A stretch of 64,000 nucleotides of DNA from positions 62,001-126,000 of the forward strand of contig NZ_FMTM01000007.1 of NCBI RefSeq assembly GCF_900099775.1, in the 5' to 3' direction. A program made the position numbers and the translations under genes. This DNA is from Rhizobium mongolense subsp. loessense (GTDB lineage Bacteria; Pseudomonadota; Alphaproteobacteria; Rhizobiales; Rhizobiaceae). Position 1 is the first letter of the stretch, and the number at the start of each line of letters is the position of its first letter. Positions 51,088 to 58,730 of this stretch are shown in pieces. A model generated the notes under the pieces. The model was given only the letters and a program-made list of their open reading frames with translations, was not told the DNA's origin and searched no databases.

Positions 51088-51284
51088 TGGGGCATTTTCC
51101 TTGGAACTGGTACGGGGTGCGCTGTCAGGGCGGGGAAGGTCCCTGATCGCCGGAAAGGGCAGCGCTCTTAATTAGATGGCGGCCTCAAGACCACAAAATC
51201 AGGCAAATTTCAAGGGGAGAGCGTTGCAGACGCTGAAAGAGATCACCGGCACCGAAGGCTTCGCCGACGCTCTGTTTGTGAACC

Positions 51285-52364
51285 TCAGGGCAGGCGGCGG
51301 AACTTGTTGGCCCGGTCGATCGCCTGCTTTTGCTGAGTGTCCTCGATGCCGAGATAGAAATCCTCAAGCTCCGGATCGGGTAACCCTGCCCGGCGGGAGA
51401 GCACGTACCATTTCGCCGCTTCGACCGGGTCCGGCTTGGTGCCGAGCGCACCGATATAAAGATGTGCGAGCTTGTTCTGCGCCGCGACGTTACCGCGATT
51501 GGCAGCGAGCTTCATCCACTGAAAGCCCTTCACGAAGTCCCGCGGTCCGTTTGTGCCATTGACGAGCCAGACGCCGAGATCGAGCTGCGCGGTGTCGTAA
51601 CCTGCGCGCGCTGCGCGGGCGAGCCATTCGCGCGCCAGCTTCTTTTTCTGCTTCGGCAGATCGGCAAGCACGGAATAGATTTGCGCCACGGCATATTGGG
51701 CGTCGGCAATGCCCTGCTGGGCGGACTTCTCATAGTAGGGAAGCGCGAGCTTCAGCCCTTCGGGGCCGGGATGATCGGTCGTCAGCAACTGCCCCCAATT
51801 GAATTGCGCTGAAGGATTGCCGCCGTCGGCCGCCCGGCGCATGTAATCGTCCGCCTTAGCCTTGTCGCGCGGCACGAGCTCTCCCGCCATCAGGATCAGC
51901 GAATATTTGAACATCGCCGCCGCATCGCCGCCTTCGGCGGCCTTGCCGTACCAAAATGCCGCGCTCTTCAGATCGCGGCGAACACCGAGCCCGGCATACT
52001 GCATTTCCGCAATGAGCGTCTGCGCTGCCGGATCCCCGAGCTGCGCGCGCGGCAGCGCCAGCTGCATTGCCGTCAGGTAGTAACCGCGCTGATAGGCGCC
52101 GTAAGCCGTATCGATAGGCCCTTTGTAATCCTTCTCCGGCGGCAGGTCGGGCAGTTTGGCGCCCATGCGATCCAGCACGCCGAGACCGGTCGAGGGCTGC
52201 GCTCCTTCCGCCGGCCGGTTGGTCTTGAACGGCTCGGCTTGCGAACCCAGCGGACGTGTCACGACGTTGTCGACCGTCTGCGCCGAAGCGCCATTCGGCA
52301 AAACAGCCGCGAAAACGGCGGCAGACAGGAGGGATCGGCGCAAACTGGCGGAGAGGATCGGCAT
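51285..52364 (-). CDS. Exported Sel1-like repeat (TPR) protein
   Basis: A 359-residue protein with a signal peptide (MPILSASLRRSLLSAAVFAAVLPNGASAQ), a low-complexity linker to about 65 and then five or six Sel1-like repeats (AAFWYGKAAEGGDAAAMFKYSLI, ADDYMRRAADGGNPSAQFNWGQLL, ALPYYEKSAQQGIADAQYAVAQI, REWLARAARAGYDTAQLDLGVWL). Such repeats bind proteins; partner unknown. The ATG at 52364 avoids overlap with the ThiE-like gene that ends at 52375. Confidence 0.88.
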   Translation of the reverse strand: MPILSASLRRSLLSAAVFAAVLPNGASAQTVDNVVTRPLGSQAEPFKTNRPAEGAQPSTGLGVLDRMGAKLPDLPPEKDYKGPIDTAYGAYQRGYYLTAMQLALPRAQLGDPAAQTLIAEMQYAGLGVRRDLKSAAFWYGKAAEGGDAAAMFKYSLILMAGELVPRDKAKADDYMRRAADGGNPSAQFNWGQLLTTDHPGPEGLKLALPYYEKSAQQGIADAQYAVAQIYSVLADLPKQKKKLAREWLARAARAGYDTAQLDLGVWLVNGTNGPRDFVKGFQWMKLAANRGNVAAQNKLAHLYIGALGTKPDPVEAAKWYVLSRRAGLPDPELEDFYLGIEDTQQKQAIDRANKFRRLP

Positions 52365-52374
52365 GGCCGCGATA

Positions 52375-53028
52375 TCAATCCCCAAACCGTGGCGCTTTTT
52401 CGTCAAGAAGTGCGTTGACCCGAGCGACGACCGACGGGGCCAGCCCCGGCTCGCCAAACACCGCCAGGCGCAATGCCACGAACTCGGCACCGGATTCGGC
52501 GACGACAAGAGCAGAAGCCGGATCGATCCCGCCCATGACGATGCAGGGAATTTCGATCATCGAGGCCCACCATTCACCGAGCGCCACGTTCTTCGGATGC
52601 GCCTCCGGCTTGATGTCGCCATCGAGTTTGCCGAAGAAAATATAGTCCGGCCGCGCCTCGCCGATCTCCAAAGCCGAGTGGCGGTCGGTCGCTTTACCGC
52701 CGCCGATGATCAGCTTGCCGGCATGTTTGTCGATCGCCTCGGCAATCTCGGCGGCTGAGCCTGTCAAATGCAAACCGTCTGCTTTCGAGCGCCCAGCGAC
52801 ACGGCTGTCGCCCGCAATCAGCGCCGCTGCCCCTGCATTCTGGATGATCGGAACAAGTTTCTCGGCATGTTTTTGAAACGCGCCGGCATCGAGCCCGTAT
52901 TGCGGCACGATCACCGAGGCAACGTCGCCGCCCTTCAGCGCGTCGGCGACAATATTTGCCTGCTCGTCGGCATCCGCGATGTCCGGGACGATCAGGACAA
53001 GGCGGCAGCGGTTTTCCGGTCCGGTCAT
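52375..53028 (-). CDS. ThiE/TenI-like thiamine phosphate synthase fold protein
   Basis: A 217-residue TIM-barrel protein of the thiamine phosphate synthase family: CRLVLIVPDIADADEQA, LIAGDSRVAGRSKADGLHLTG (TPS-like dinucleotide region) and FGKLDGDIK...IPCIVMGGIDPASALVVAESGAEFVAL. It has the general ThiE fold, but the usual diphosphate-binding motif is altered, and no other thi genes are nearby, so it may not be a true ThiE. It is co-directional with the Sel1 gene. Confidence 0.75.
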   Translation of the reverse strand: MTGPENRCRLVLIVPDIADADEQANIVADALKGGDVASVIVPQYGLDAGAFQKHAEKLVPIIQNAGAAALIAGDSRVAGRSKADGLHLTGSAAEIAEAIDKHAGKLIIGGGKATDRHSALEIGEARPDYIFFGKLDGDIKPEAHPKNVALGEWWASMIEIPCIVMGGIDPASALVVAESGAEFVALRLAVFGEPGLAPSVVARVNALLDEKAPRFGD

Positions 53029-53135
53029 GAACTCTTTCCATTTTCAGCGGATATCGCCAGTAGGCGTCAAATCCACACTCGTTTTGTGTGAGTAATTCCG
53101 TTAGACGGGGCTGGCAAGGGGAGGACTTGAAAAGC

Positions 53136-53900
53136 ATGCTGCCGGAACTGTCATTCTTTTATGCCGCGGTGCCGGCCGTGCTGCTCGTCGGCCTCGCCAA
53201 GGGCGGCATGGGCGACGCACTGGCCTTGATCGGCGTCCCTATTTTAGCCCTGGTTGTCTCGCCTGTCGAAGCAGCCGCCATCCTGCTGCCGATCCTGATC
53301 TTCATGGACATGATCTCGCTTGTTGTCTGGCGCAAGCACGGCGACTGGACGACGCTGAAGATCATGCTGCCCGGTGCCCTCTTCGGCATTGCGCTCGGCT
53401 GGGCGACATCCGCACTGGTGCCCGGCAATGTCTTGCGCGTGGTGATCGGTGCAGTCACTGTACTCTTCTGCGCCCGCTATTTCTGGAACAGTTTAGGCCC
53501 CGGTGCAGGAGAGGTCGCCCTGCCGCGCGGCCAGCGTCCCTTGCTTGCGAGCGCCTGGGGCACGCTTTCCGGCTATGGCAGTTTCGTCGCCCATGCCGGT
53601 GGCGCTCCGTTTCAGATCTACGCCCTGCCCTTGAAACTGCCGCCACGCGAATTCACCGGCACCGGCGTACGTTTCTTTGCCATCCTGAACGCGGTGAAAC
53701 TCATTCCTTATTTTGCGCTCGGCCAGCTCGATACCAAGAATCTCGTGACATCGGCGACATTGCTGCCTTTCGCCCCGTTTGCGACCATTGCTGGCGCCTG
53801 GTGCGTTAAGCGCATGAAGCCGGAGATATTCTATCCGTTCATGTATGCGATGGCACTGATCGCAGCGCTTCTGATCATTCACGAAGGGCTTGGATTCTAG
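53136..53900 (+). CDS. TSUP-family permease (TauE/SafE type)
   Basis: A 254-residue protein with 7-8 membrane helices: LSFFYAAVPAVLLVGLAKGGMGDALALIGVPILAL in repeat 1 and the matching GTLSGYGSFVAHAGGAPFQIYALP in repeat 2. The family exports sulfite, sulfonates and related anions. GGAGG lies 11 bases before the ATG at 53136; a TTG three codons earlier is closer to it. The substrate cannot be read from the sequence. Confidence 0.87.
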   Translation: MLPELSFFYAAVPAVLLVGLAKGGMGDALALIGVPILALVVSPVEAAAILLPILIFMDMISLVVWRKHGDWTTLKIMLPGALFGIALGWATSALVPGNVLRVVIGAVTVLFCARYFWNSLGPGAGEVALPRGQRPLLASAWGTLSGYGSFVAHAGGAPFQIYALPLKLPPREFTGTGVRFFAILNAVKLIPYFALGQLDTKNLVTSATLLPFAPFATIAGAWCVKRMKPEIFYPFMYAMALIAALLIIHEGLGF

Positions 53901-53980
53901 GTCCTGACGCCGGCGAGCGCCGCTCGGTTGCGGCGCACAATTTCCTTGCCCGGAAGCTGCCTTTGACGTAGCTTTTCGCC

Positions 53981-54241
53981 ATGTCGACCACCGACCCTTT
54001 CGCCGCGATATCAGATCCGAACCGGCGGTTCCTGCTGGAGCAGTTGCGGCGCGCGCCGCGAACGGTCAACGAGCTCGCCGAAAGCCTGCCGATCAGCCGG
54101 CCGGCAGTCTCGCAGCATCTGAAGGCGCTGCTCGACAGCAACCTCGTGTCGGTAACCTCCGAAGGCACCAGGCGCATCTATGCGGTCAACAACCGCGGCT
54201 TCGACAAACTCAATCTGTGGCTTGATCAATTCTGGGCGTGA
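53981..54241 (+). CDS. ArsR-family winged-helix regulator
   Basis: An 86-residue winged-helix protein: DPNRRFLLEQLRRAPRTVNELAESLPISRPAVSQHLKALLDSNLV and the wing SVTSEGTRRIYAVNN. It is short and lacks metal-binding Cys residues. A strong terminator ends it at 54307. It could regulate the adjacent TSUP gene or a distant target. Confidence 0.85.
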   Translation: MSTTDPFAAISDPNRRFLLEQLRRAPRTVNELAESLPISRPAVSQHLKALLDSNLVSVTSEGTRRIYAVNNRGFDKLNLWLDQFWA

Positions 54242-54259
54242 AGCCTTCGTCCAAAAGAA

Positions 54260-54307
54260 ATGCGCCAGCCCAACTCCGCACTGTTTGGGACTGGCGCATG
54301 ATTTTTC
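54260..54307 (+). terminator. Strong Rho-independent terminator of arsR
   Basis: ATGCGCCAG (54260-54268) pairs with CTGGCGCAT (54291-54299), with a second inner CCCAA/TTTGGG pairing, followed by GATTTTT. Confidence 0.88.
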
Positions 54308-54401
54308 TCAAAAATCGCCGGTTATAACTAACCCATTTGAAAGATTGGATTTTATCCTCTTTATGCTGCAGGATCAGCGCGCCGGCAATCGGCATTATCG
54401 C

Positions 54402-54575
54402 TTAGTGAACGGATGATTTCAGACGTTGGATTTCGTCTTTGATGCGCAGCTTTCTGCGCTTGCAATCCGCAATGTCGGTGTCTTTTCTGGAGGGAGATGC
54501 CATCAGCGAATGTAACTCCTCCTCAAGAGCTACATGCTTTTTTTCGAGTGACTCAAGATGAGCTTGAACAGTCAT
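54402..54575 (-). CDS. DUF465 (YdcH-like) small protein
   Basis: A 57-residue minus-strand gene: MTVQAHLESLEKKHVALEEE, a helical linker, then KRRKLRIKDEIQRLK. DUF465/YdcH proteins are short helical hairpins of unknown function. GAAGGG lies 5 bases before the ATG at 54575. A second DUF465 gene is 228 bases away on the other strand. Confidence 0.8.
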   Translation of the reverse strand: MTVQAHLESLEKKHVALEEELHSLMASPSRKDTDIADCKRRKLRIKDEIQRLKSSVH

Positions 54576-54803
54576 TTGACCCTTCCTTCCTCTTGCCTTC
54601 CCCAGCCATCCATCGCTGGAGTTCTAGGCGTCAACTTTTGGAATGTGACATATTTTTACATCCTTGTCGAAGGCGAAAACGTGCTCAGTCCATGGCAAAT
54701 TCATGTTCAGCACCAACTAGCCGCTGCCGCTATTTGGTGATAGGAGCTTGCGGAAATCATCGGCAGGCCGGACAACGTCCGAAGACGATAATGGGGAATA
54801 CGA

Positions 54804-55007
54804 ATGGCCGATCAGGAACAGGCGGAAATCAGGCTCATGGCAGCGCGCTTGCGCCAGGAGCACGAGGATTACGACGCCGCGATCAACGCCATGATTGCCA
54901 TGGGATGCGACGCGCTGCGCATCCAGCGCATGAAAAAGAAGAAGCTCGCCATCAAGGACAAGCTGACTAAGCTGGAAGACCAGATCATTCCGGATATCAT
55001 CGCCTGA
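54804..55007 (+). CDS. DUF465 (YdcH-like) small protein, second copy
   Basis: A 67-residue protein: RLRQEHEDYDAAINAMIAMG, then RIQRMKKKKLAIKDKLTKLE. It shares with the 54.4-kb gene the LRQEHxxLDxxI pattern and basic KKKKLAIKD block of DUF465. It is 7 bases upstream of purE and probably co-transcribed. Confidence 0.85.
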   Translation: MADQEQAEIRLMAARLRQEHEDYDAAINAMIAMGCDALRIQRMKKKKLAIKDKLTKLEDQIIPDIIA

Positions 55008-55014
55008 AAGGGTA

Positions 55015-55521
55015 ATGCCGTTGACGCTGACAGACAGACCGCCCGTCGCAATCATCATGGGCAGCCAGTCCGACTGGGAGACCATGAAAAACGCCGCCGA
55101 CACGCTGGAGGCGCTGGAAATTCCTTATGAAGCGCGCATTATTTCGGCGCATCGGACGCCCGAGCGCATGGTGAATTTTGCCAAGACCGCGCGCGACGAG
55201 GGCTTCAAGGTGATCATCGCCGGTGCGGGCGGTGCCGCCCACCTTCCCGGCATGACGGCCGCGCTGACGCCGCTTCCGGTTTTCGGCGTTCCCGTCCAGT
55301 CAAAGACGATGTCCGGCCAGGACAGCCTTCTTTCCATCGTCCAGATGCCGGGTGGCATTCCGGTCGGCACTCTTGCGATCGGCAAGGCAGGTGCAATCAA
55401 CGCAGCACTCTTGGCCGCCGCCGTTCTTGCGCTTTCGGACGAGGATATCGCCGAGCGCCTCGATGAATATCGCGAACGGCAAAGCGCCTCGATTGCCGAA
55501 TATCCCATGGACAACCTATGA
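55015..55521 (+). CDS. purE: N5-carboxyaminoimidazole ribonucleotide mutase PurE
   Basis: A 168-residue class I PurE: PPVAIIMGSQSDWETMKNAADTL, the active-site SAHRTPERMVNFA, and GGAAHLPGMTAALTPLPVFGVPVQSK. It converts N5-CAIR to CAIR in purine synthesis. It overlaps purK by ATGA, the usual coupling. Confidence 0.97.
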   Translation: MPLTLTDRPPVAIIMGSQSDWETMKNAADTLEALEIPYEARIISAHRTPERMVNFAKTARDEGFKVIIAGAGGAAHLPGMTAALTPLPVFGVPVQSKTMSGQDSLLSIVQMPGGIPVGTLAIGKAGAINAALLAAAVLALSDEDIAERLDEYRERQSASIAEYPMDNL

Positions 55522-56582
55522 CGGCAAAGACGATCGGCATCATCGGTGGCGGCCAGCTCGGCCGCATGCTTGCGATGGCCGCAGCACGGCTGAACTTCCG
55601 CACAATCATCCTGGAACCGCAGGCCGATTGTCCCGCCGCACAGACCGCCAACCGCCAGATCGTTGCGGCCTATGACGATCCCGCCGCGCTGGCTGAACTT
55701 GCAAAGGTCTGTGACGTCGTGACCTACGAGTTCGAGAATGTGCCGGTTTCCGCGGCTAAGGCCCTGGCAAGAGATGTTCCCGTCTACCCCCCGCCTAAGG
55801 CGTTGGAAGTGGCACAAGACCGTCTTGTCGAAAAGCGCTTCATCAATGAATGCAGCATCCCGACCGCGCGCTTTCACGCCGTCGACAGCCAAAGCGAGCT
55901 TGACACGGCCCTGAAGGCCTTCGGCGGCCAGGGCGTGCTCAAGACGCGCCGCCTCGGCTATGACGGCAAAGGCCAGAAGGTATTCCGTTCCGCCGCCGAC
56001 GGCGCAGAAGGCGTCTATGCCGGCCTCGGCGGCGTGCCGCTGATTCTGGAGAGCTTCGTAACCTTCGAGCGCGAGATTTCGGTCATCGCCGCCCGCGCGG
56101 CGAGCGGCACCGTCGTCGCCTTCGATCCGGCGGAAAATGTGCATCGCAACGGCATTCTGCACACATCGACGGTGCCCGCGTCGATCTCTAAGGCGACGGC
56201 TGCGGCTGCACACCAGGCGGCAGAAGCAATCCTCTCCTCGCTCGGCTATGTCGGCGTCATCGGCATCGAATTCTTCGTTCTCGCAGACGGCAGCCTGATC
56301 GCCAACGAGATGGCCCCGCGCGTCCACAACTCCGGCCACTGGACCGAGGCAGCTTGCGTTGTCTCGCAGTTCGAGCAGCACATCCGTGCCGTCGGCGGCC
56401 TGCCGCTCGGCAACGTAGAGCGTCATTCCGAATGCGTGATGCAGAACCTGATCGGTGACGATATCTTGAGCCTGCCGGAATGGCTGAAACGCCGCGATAC
56501 GTTTGTCCACCTCTATGGCAAGACCGAATCCCGCCCCGGCCGCAAGATGGGCCATGTGACGGTACTGACGGGCAAAGCCTAG
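55518..56582 (+). CDS. purK: N5-carboxyaminoimidazole ribonucleotide synthase PurK
   Basis: A 354-residue ATP-grasp enzyme: TIGIIGGGQLGRMLAMAAARL, the CO2/AIR-site region TYEFENVPVSAAKAL, ATP loop KTRRLGYDGKGQKVF, and ANEMAPRVHNSGHWTEAACVVSQFEQH. It makes N5-CAIR from AIR and bicarbonate. It overlaps purE by 4 bases and is followed by the rpmJ promoter region. Confidence 0.97.
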   Translation: MTAKTIGIIGGGQLGRMLAMAAARLNFRTIILEPQADCPAAQTANRQIVAAYDDPAALAELAKVCDVVTYEFENVPVSAAKALARDVPVYPPPKALEVAQDRLVEKRFINECSIPTARFHAVDSQSELDTALKAFGGQGVLKTRRLGYDGKGQKVFRSAADGAEGVYAGLGGVPLILESFVTFEREISVIAARAASGTVVAFDPAENVHRNGILHTSTVPASISKATAAAAHQAAEAILSSLGYVGVIGIEFFVLADGSLIANEMAPRVHNSGHWTEAACVVSQFEQHIRAVGGLPLGNVERHSECVMQNLIGDDILSLPEWLKRRDTFVHLYGKTESRPGRKMGHVTVLTGKA

Positions 56583-56612
56583 GTTTTTGCCCGAGAAAAA
56601 GCCTTCATGTGG

Positions 56613-56641
56613 TTGACACAGACATGAGGCCGGGTTATCTG
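56613..56641 (+). promoter_or_regulatory. Near-consensus promoter upstream of rpmJ
   Basis: TTGACA (56613-56618), a 17-base spacer and TATCTG (56636-56641): the best sigma-70-type promoter seen in the window. The implied start is near 56648, about 90 bases before rpmJ. Confidence 0.75.
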
Positions 56642-56655
56642 CACGCCCAACCTAA

Positions 56656-56683
56656 AGAGCGCGCGCAGACGCGCTTTTTGATT
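56656..56683 (+). terminator. Terminator-like hairpin in the rpmJ leader
   Basis: AGCGCG-CGCAGA-CGCGCT (56658-56675), followed by TTTTG. It lies only about 10 bases into the predicted transcript and 57 bases before rpmJ, so it could be the purK terminator read on the same strand or an attenuator of rpmJ. Confidence 0.6.
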
Positions 56684-56739
56684 GTTTAAAAGATACGGGC
56701 GAATGTGAAATTCCCCCACAGAGATCGCGGATCAGAAAA

Positions 56740-56865
56740 ATGAAGATCAAGAATTCGCTCAAGTCGCTCAAGGCTCGCCACCGTGACAACCGTCTGGTTC
56801 GCCGCAAGGGCCGCATCTACATCATCAATAAGCTCAACCCGCGCTACAAGGCTCGTCAGGGCTGA
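56740..56865 (+). CDS. rpmJ: Ribosomal protein bL36 (41-residue alphaproteobacterial form)
   Basis: A 41-residue gene: MKIKNSLKSLKARHRDNRLV, RRKGRIYIINKLNPRYKARQG. This is the Cys-less long form of L36 typical of alphaproteobacteria. It has its own strong promoter and a leader hairpin. It is too short for most gene finders but unmistakable. Confidence 0.95.
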   Translation: MKIKNSLKSLKARHRDNRLVRRKGRIYIINKLNPRYKARQG

Positions 56866-56979
56866 TCATAGCGTGAGCTGGATTACGCCTGCGTGCTGCA
56901 GGCTTTTCCGGTAGGGTCGCTGCGGTGATCACATCAAATTTTCTTTGATCTTCGGCGCTGGCGGGCTACATTGTCCGCC

Positions 56980-57585
56980 ATGCGCTTTTTTGCTTTGACC
57001 TGTGTGGCTCTGCCGCTTGCTCTCGGTTTCCTTGCTCCTGCTTTCCCTGCCGCTGCCGCGGAGAAGGAAGTTATTGTCGAGCAGCCGAATGCCAGTACCT
57101 CTCCGAAACAGCACCTCGACAATCTCTATGCCCAGCTGAAGCGCGAGCGCGATCCGGACAAGGCGAGCGGCATTGCGGAGGAAATCCGCATCGAGTGGAA
57201 TAATTCCGGCAGCGCCACCGTGAATTTGCTGATGCAGTGGGCCGACAAGGCGATCGAGGAAAAGCGCAATCCTGCAGCCCTTGATTTCCTCGATCAGGCG
57301 ATTGCGCTGAAGCCTGACTACGCCGAAAGCTGGAACCGCCGCGCAACGCTGAATTACGCCATGGGCAATTACCGGAAGTCGATGTCCGACATAGAGCACG
57401 TGCTCGATCTCGAGCCGCGCCACTTCGGTGCACTCTCGGGATTGGCGACGATTCTCAATATGTCGGGCAATGACCAACTCACCTTGAAAGCCTGGGAGCG
57501 CTTCCTGGAGGTCTACCCGGCAAACCGCGCGGCGCAGCAGCAGGCGAATACCCTCTCCGAAAAACTCGCCGGAAGCCGGACCTGA
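56980..57585 (+). CDS. Exported TPR protein
   Basis: A 201-residue protein with a signal peptide (MRFFALTCVALPLALGFLAPAFPAAAAE) and three TPR-like helices pairs: RNPAALDFLDQAIALKPDYAESWNRRATLNYAMGNYRKSMSDIEHVLDLEPRHFGALSGLATI. Likely a periplasmic scaffold. The start may instead be TTG 56971. Function unknown. Confidence 0.83.
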   Translation: MRFFALTCVALPLALGFLAPAFPAAAAEKEVIVEQPNASTSPKQHLDNLYAQLKRERDPDKASGIAEEIRIEWNNSGSATVNLLMQWADKAIEEKRNPAALDFLDQAIALKPDYAESWNRRATLNYAMGNYRKSMSDIEHVLDLEPRHFGALSGLATILNMSGNDQLTLKAWERFLEVYPANRAAQQQANTLSEKLAGSRT

Positions 57586-57651
57586 TCTTGACGCCGAACC
57601 GGCATGCGCAATCTTACGGATTGGTGCCGTAACTGTTGCCGGTTCAAAGCC

Positions 57652-58662
57652 ATGCTTGCCGAAATTTCCGCCATTCTCGTCCCCATCGCTGCCGCAATCG
57701 GCTATTCGTCTTACAAAGCCCGGCAGTTTGAACAGGCATTTCCCAATATTGGCGAACTGGCCGATATCGACGGCTACAGGATGAACGCCGTGCACATCCC
57801 CCGCCCCGATACCGCCGACCTACCGCCCCTGGTCTTTATCCATGGCGCGAGCGGCAATCTGCTCGACCAGATCGGCGCCTTCCTACTGCCGCTCGAAGGG
57901 CGCGCGGAGATGCTCTTCGTCGACCGTCCCGGACATGGCTATTCAGAACGTGGAGGACCGGAGAACGCTTTTCCTTCCGGCCAAGCGGATGCGATCGCAA
58001 AGCTCATGGAAAAGCGCGGGATCGAAAAGGCGATCATCGTCGGTCACTCCTTCGGCGGTGCGATCGCCGCGGCCTTCGGCGTGCGCCATCCGGAAAGGAC
58101 CGCCGGTCTCCTCTTCCTTGCCCCCGCGACGCATCCGTGGCCGGGCGGCATCGACTGGTATTATCATATCGCAGCCGTGCCGCTGATCGGCTGGCTCTTT
58201 AGTCGAGTTGTTGTCGTGCCACTGGGCCTGTGGCGGCTGGAGCAGGTTACGCTCAATGTCTTCCGGCCCAATCCACGCCCGGCTGATTACATCTCAAAGA
58301 CTGGGCCGTCCCTGGTGTTGCGGCCGAAGACCTTCCATGCCAACGCCACCGATTTCATCAGGTTGCTTGAATATGTGAAGGCGCAGTCGCCGTTCTATAC
58401 CCGCATCACGGCGCCGACCGTCATCATCACCGGCGACAGCGACGGCATCGTCTGGGAGCACCTGCATTCTCAGGGCCTTGCCCGCGACATCGCCGGCTCC
58501 AAACTGCTGAAGATCAAGGGCGTCGGCCATAAGCCTGACTATCTCGCGACCGATGTCGCCATCGCCGCACTTGAAAGTATCGCCGGAATGCCACGCGATC
58601 TCGAGGCGGCCGTGCGCGTTGCCGAAGAAAGGCTGTCAGGCGGCAGCGCAATTGCCGCCTGA
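57652..58662 (+). CDS. Membrane-anchored alpha/beta hydrolase
   Basis: A 336-residue protein. A single N-terminal helix (LAEISAILVPIAAAIGYSSY) anchors it; the hydrolase core has the oxyanion loop FIHGASGNLLDQ, the nucleophile elbow IVGHSFGGAIAAAFG, and the late Asp/His in ITGDSDGIVWEHLHS and KGVGHKPDYLA. It is a probable serine hydrolase/esterase; substrate unknown. An in-frame ATG at 57604 would add 16 residues before the helix. Confidence 0.83.
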   Translation: MLAEISAILVPIAAAIGYSSYKARQFEQAFPNIGELADIDGYRMNAVHIPRPDTADLPPLVFIHGASGNLLDQIGAFLLPLEGRAEMLFVDRPGHGYSERGGPENAFPSGQADAIAKLMEKRGIEKAIIVGHSFGGAIAAAFGVRHPERTAGLLFLAPATHPWPGGIDWYYHIAAVPLIGWLFSRVVVVPLGLWRLEQVTLNVFRPNPRPADYISKTGPSLVLRPKTFHANATDFIRLLEYVKAQSPFYTRITAPTVIITGDSDGIVWEHLHSQGLARDIAGSKLLKIKGVGHKPDYLATDVAIAALESIAGMPRDLEAAVRVAEERLSGGSAIAA

Positions 58663-58730
58663 GCGGACTTGCGCACCGCCAAAACGAAACCATATCCCTC
58701 CGAATAATTTGATGGTTTGGAGGGGAAGTG

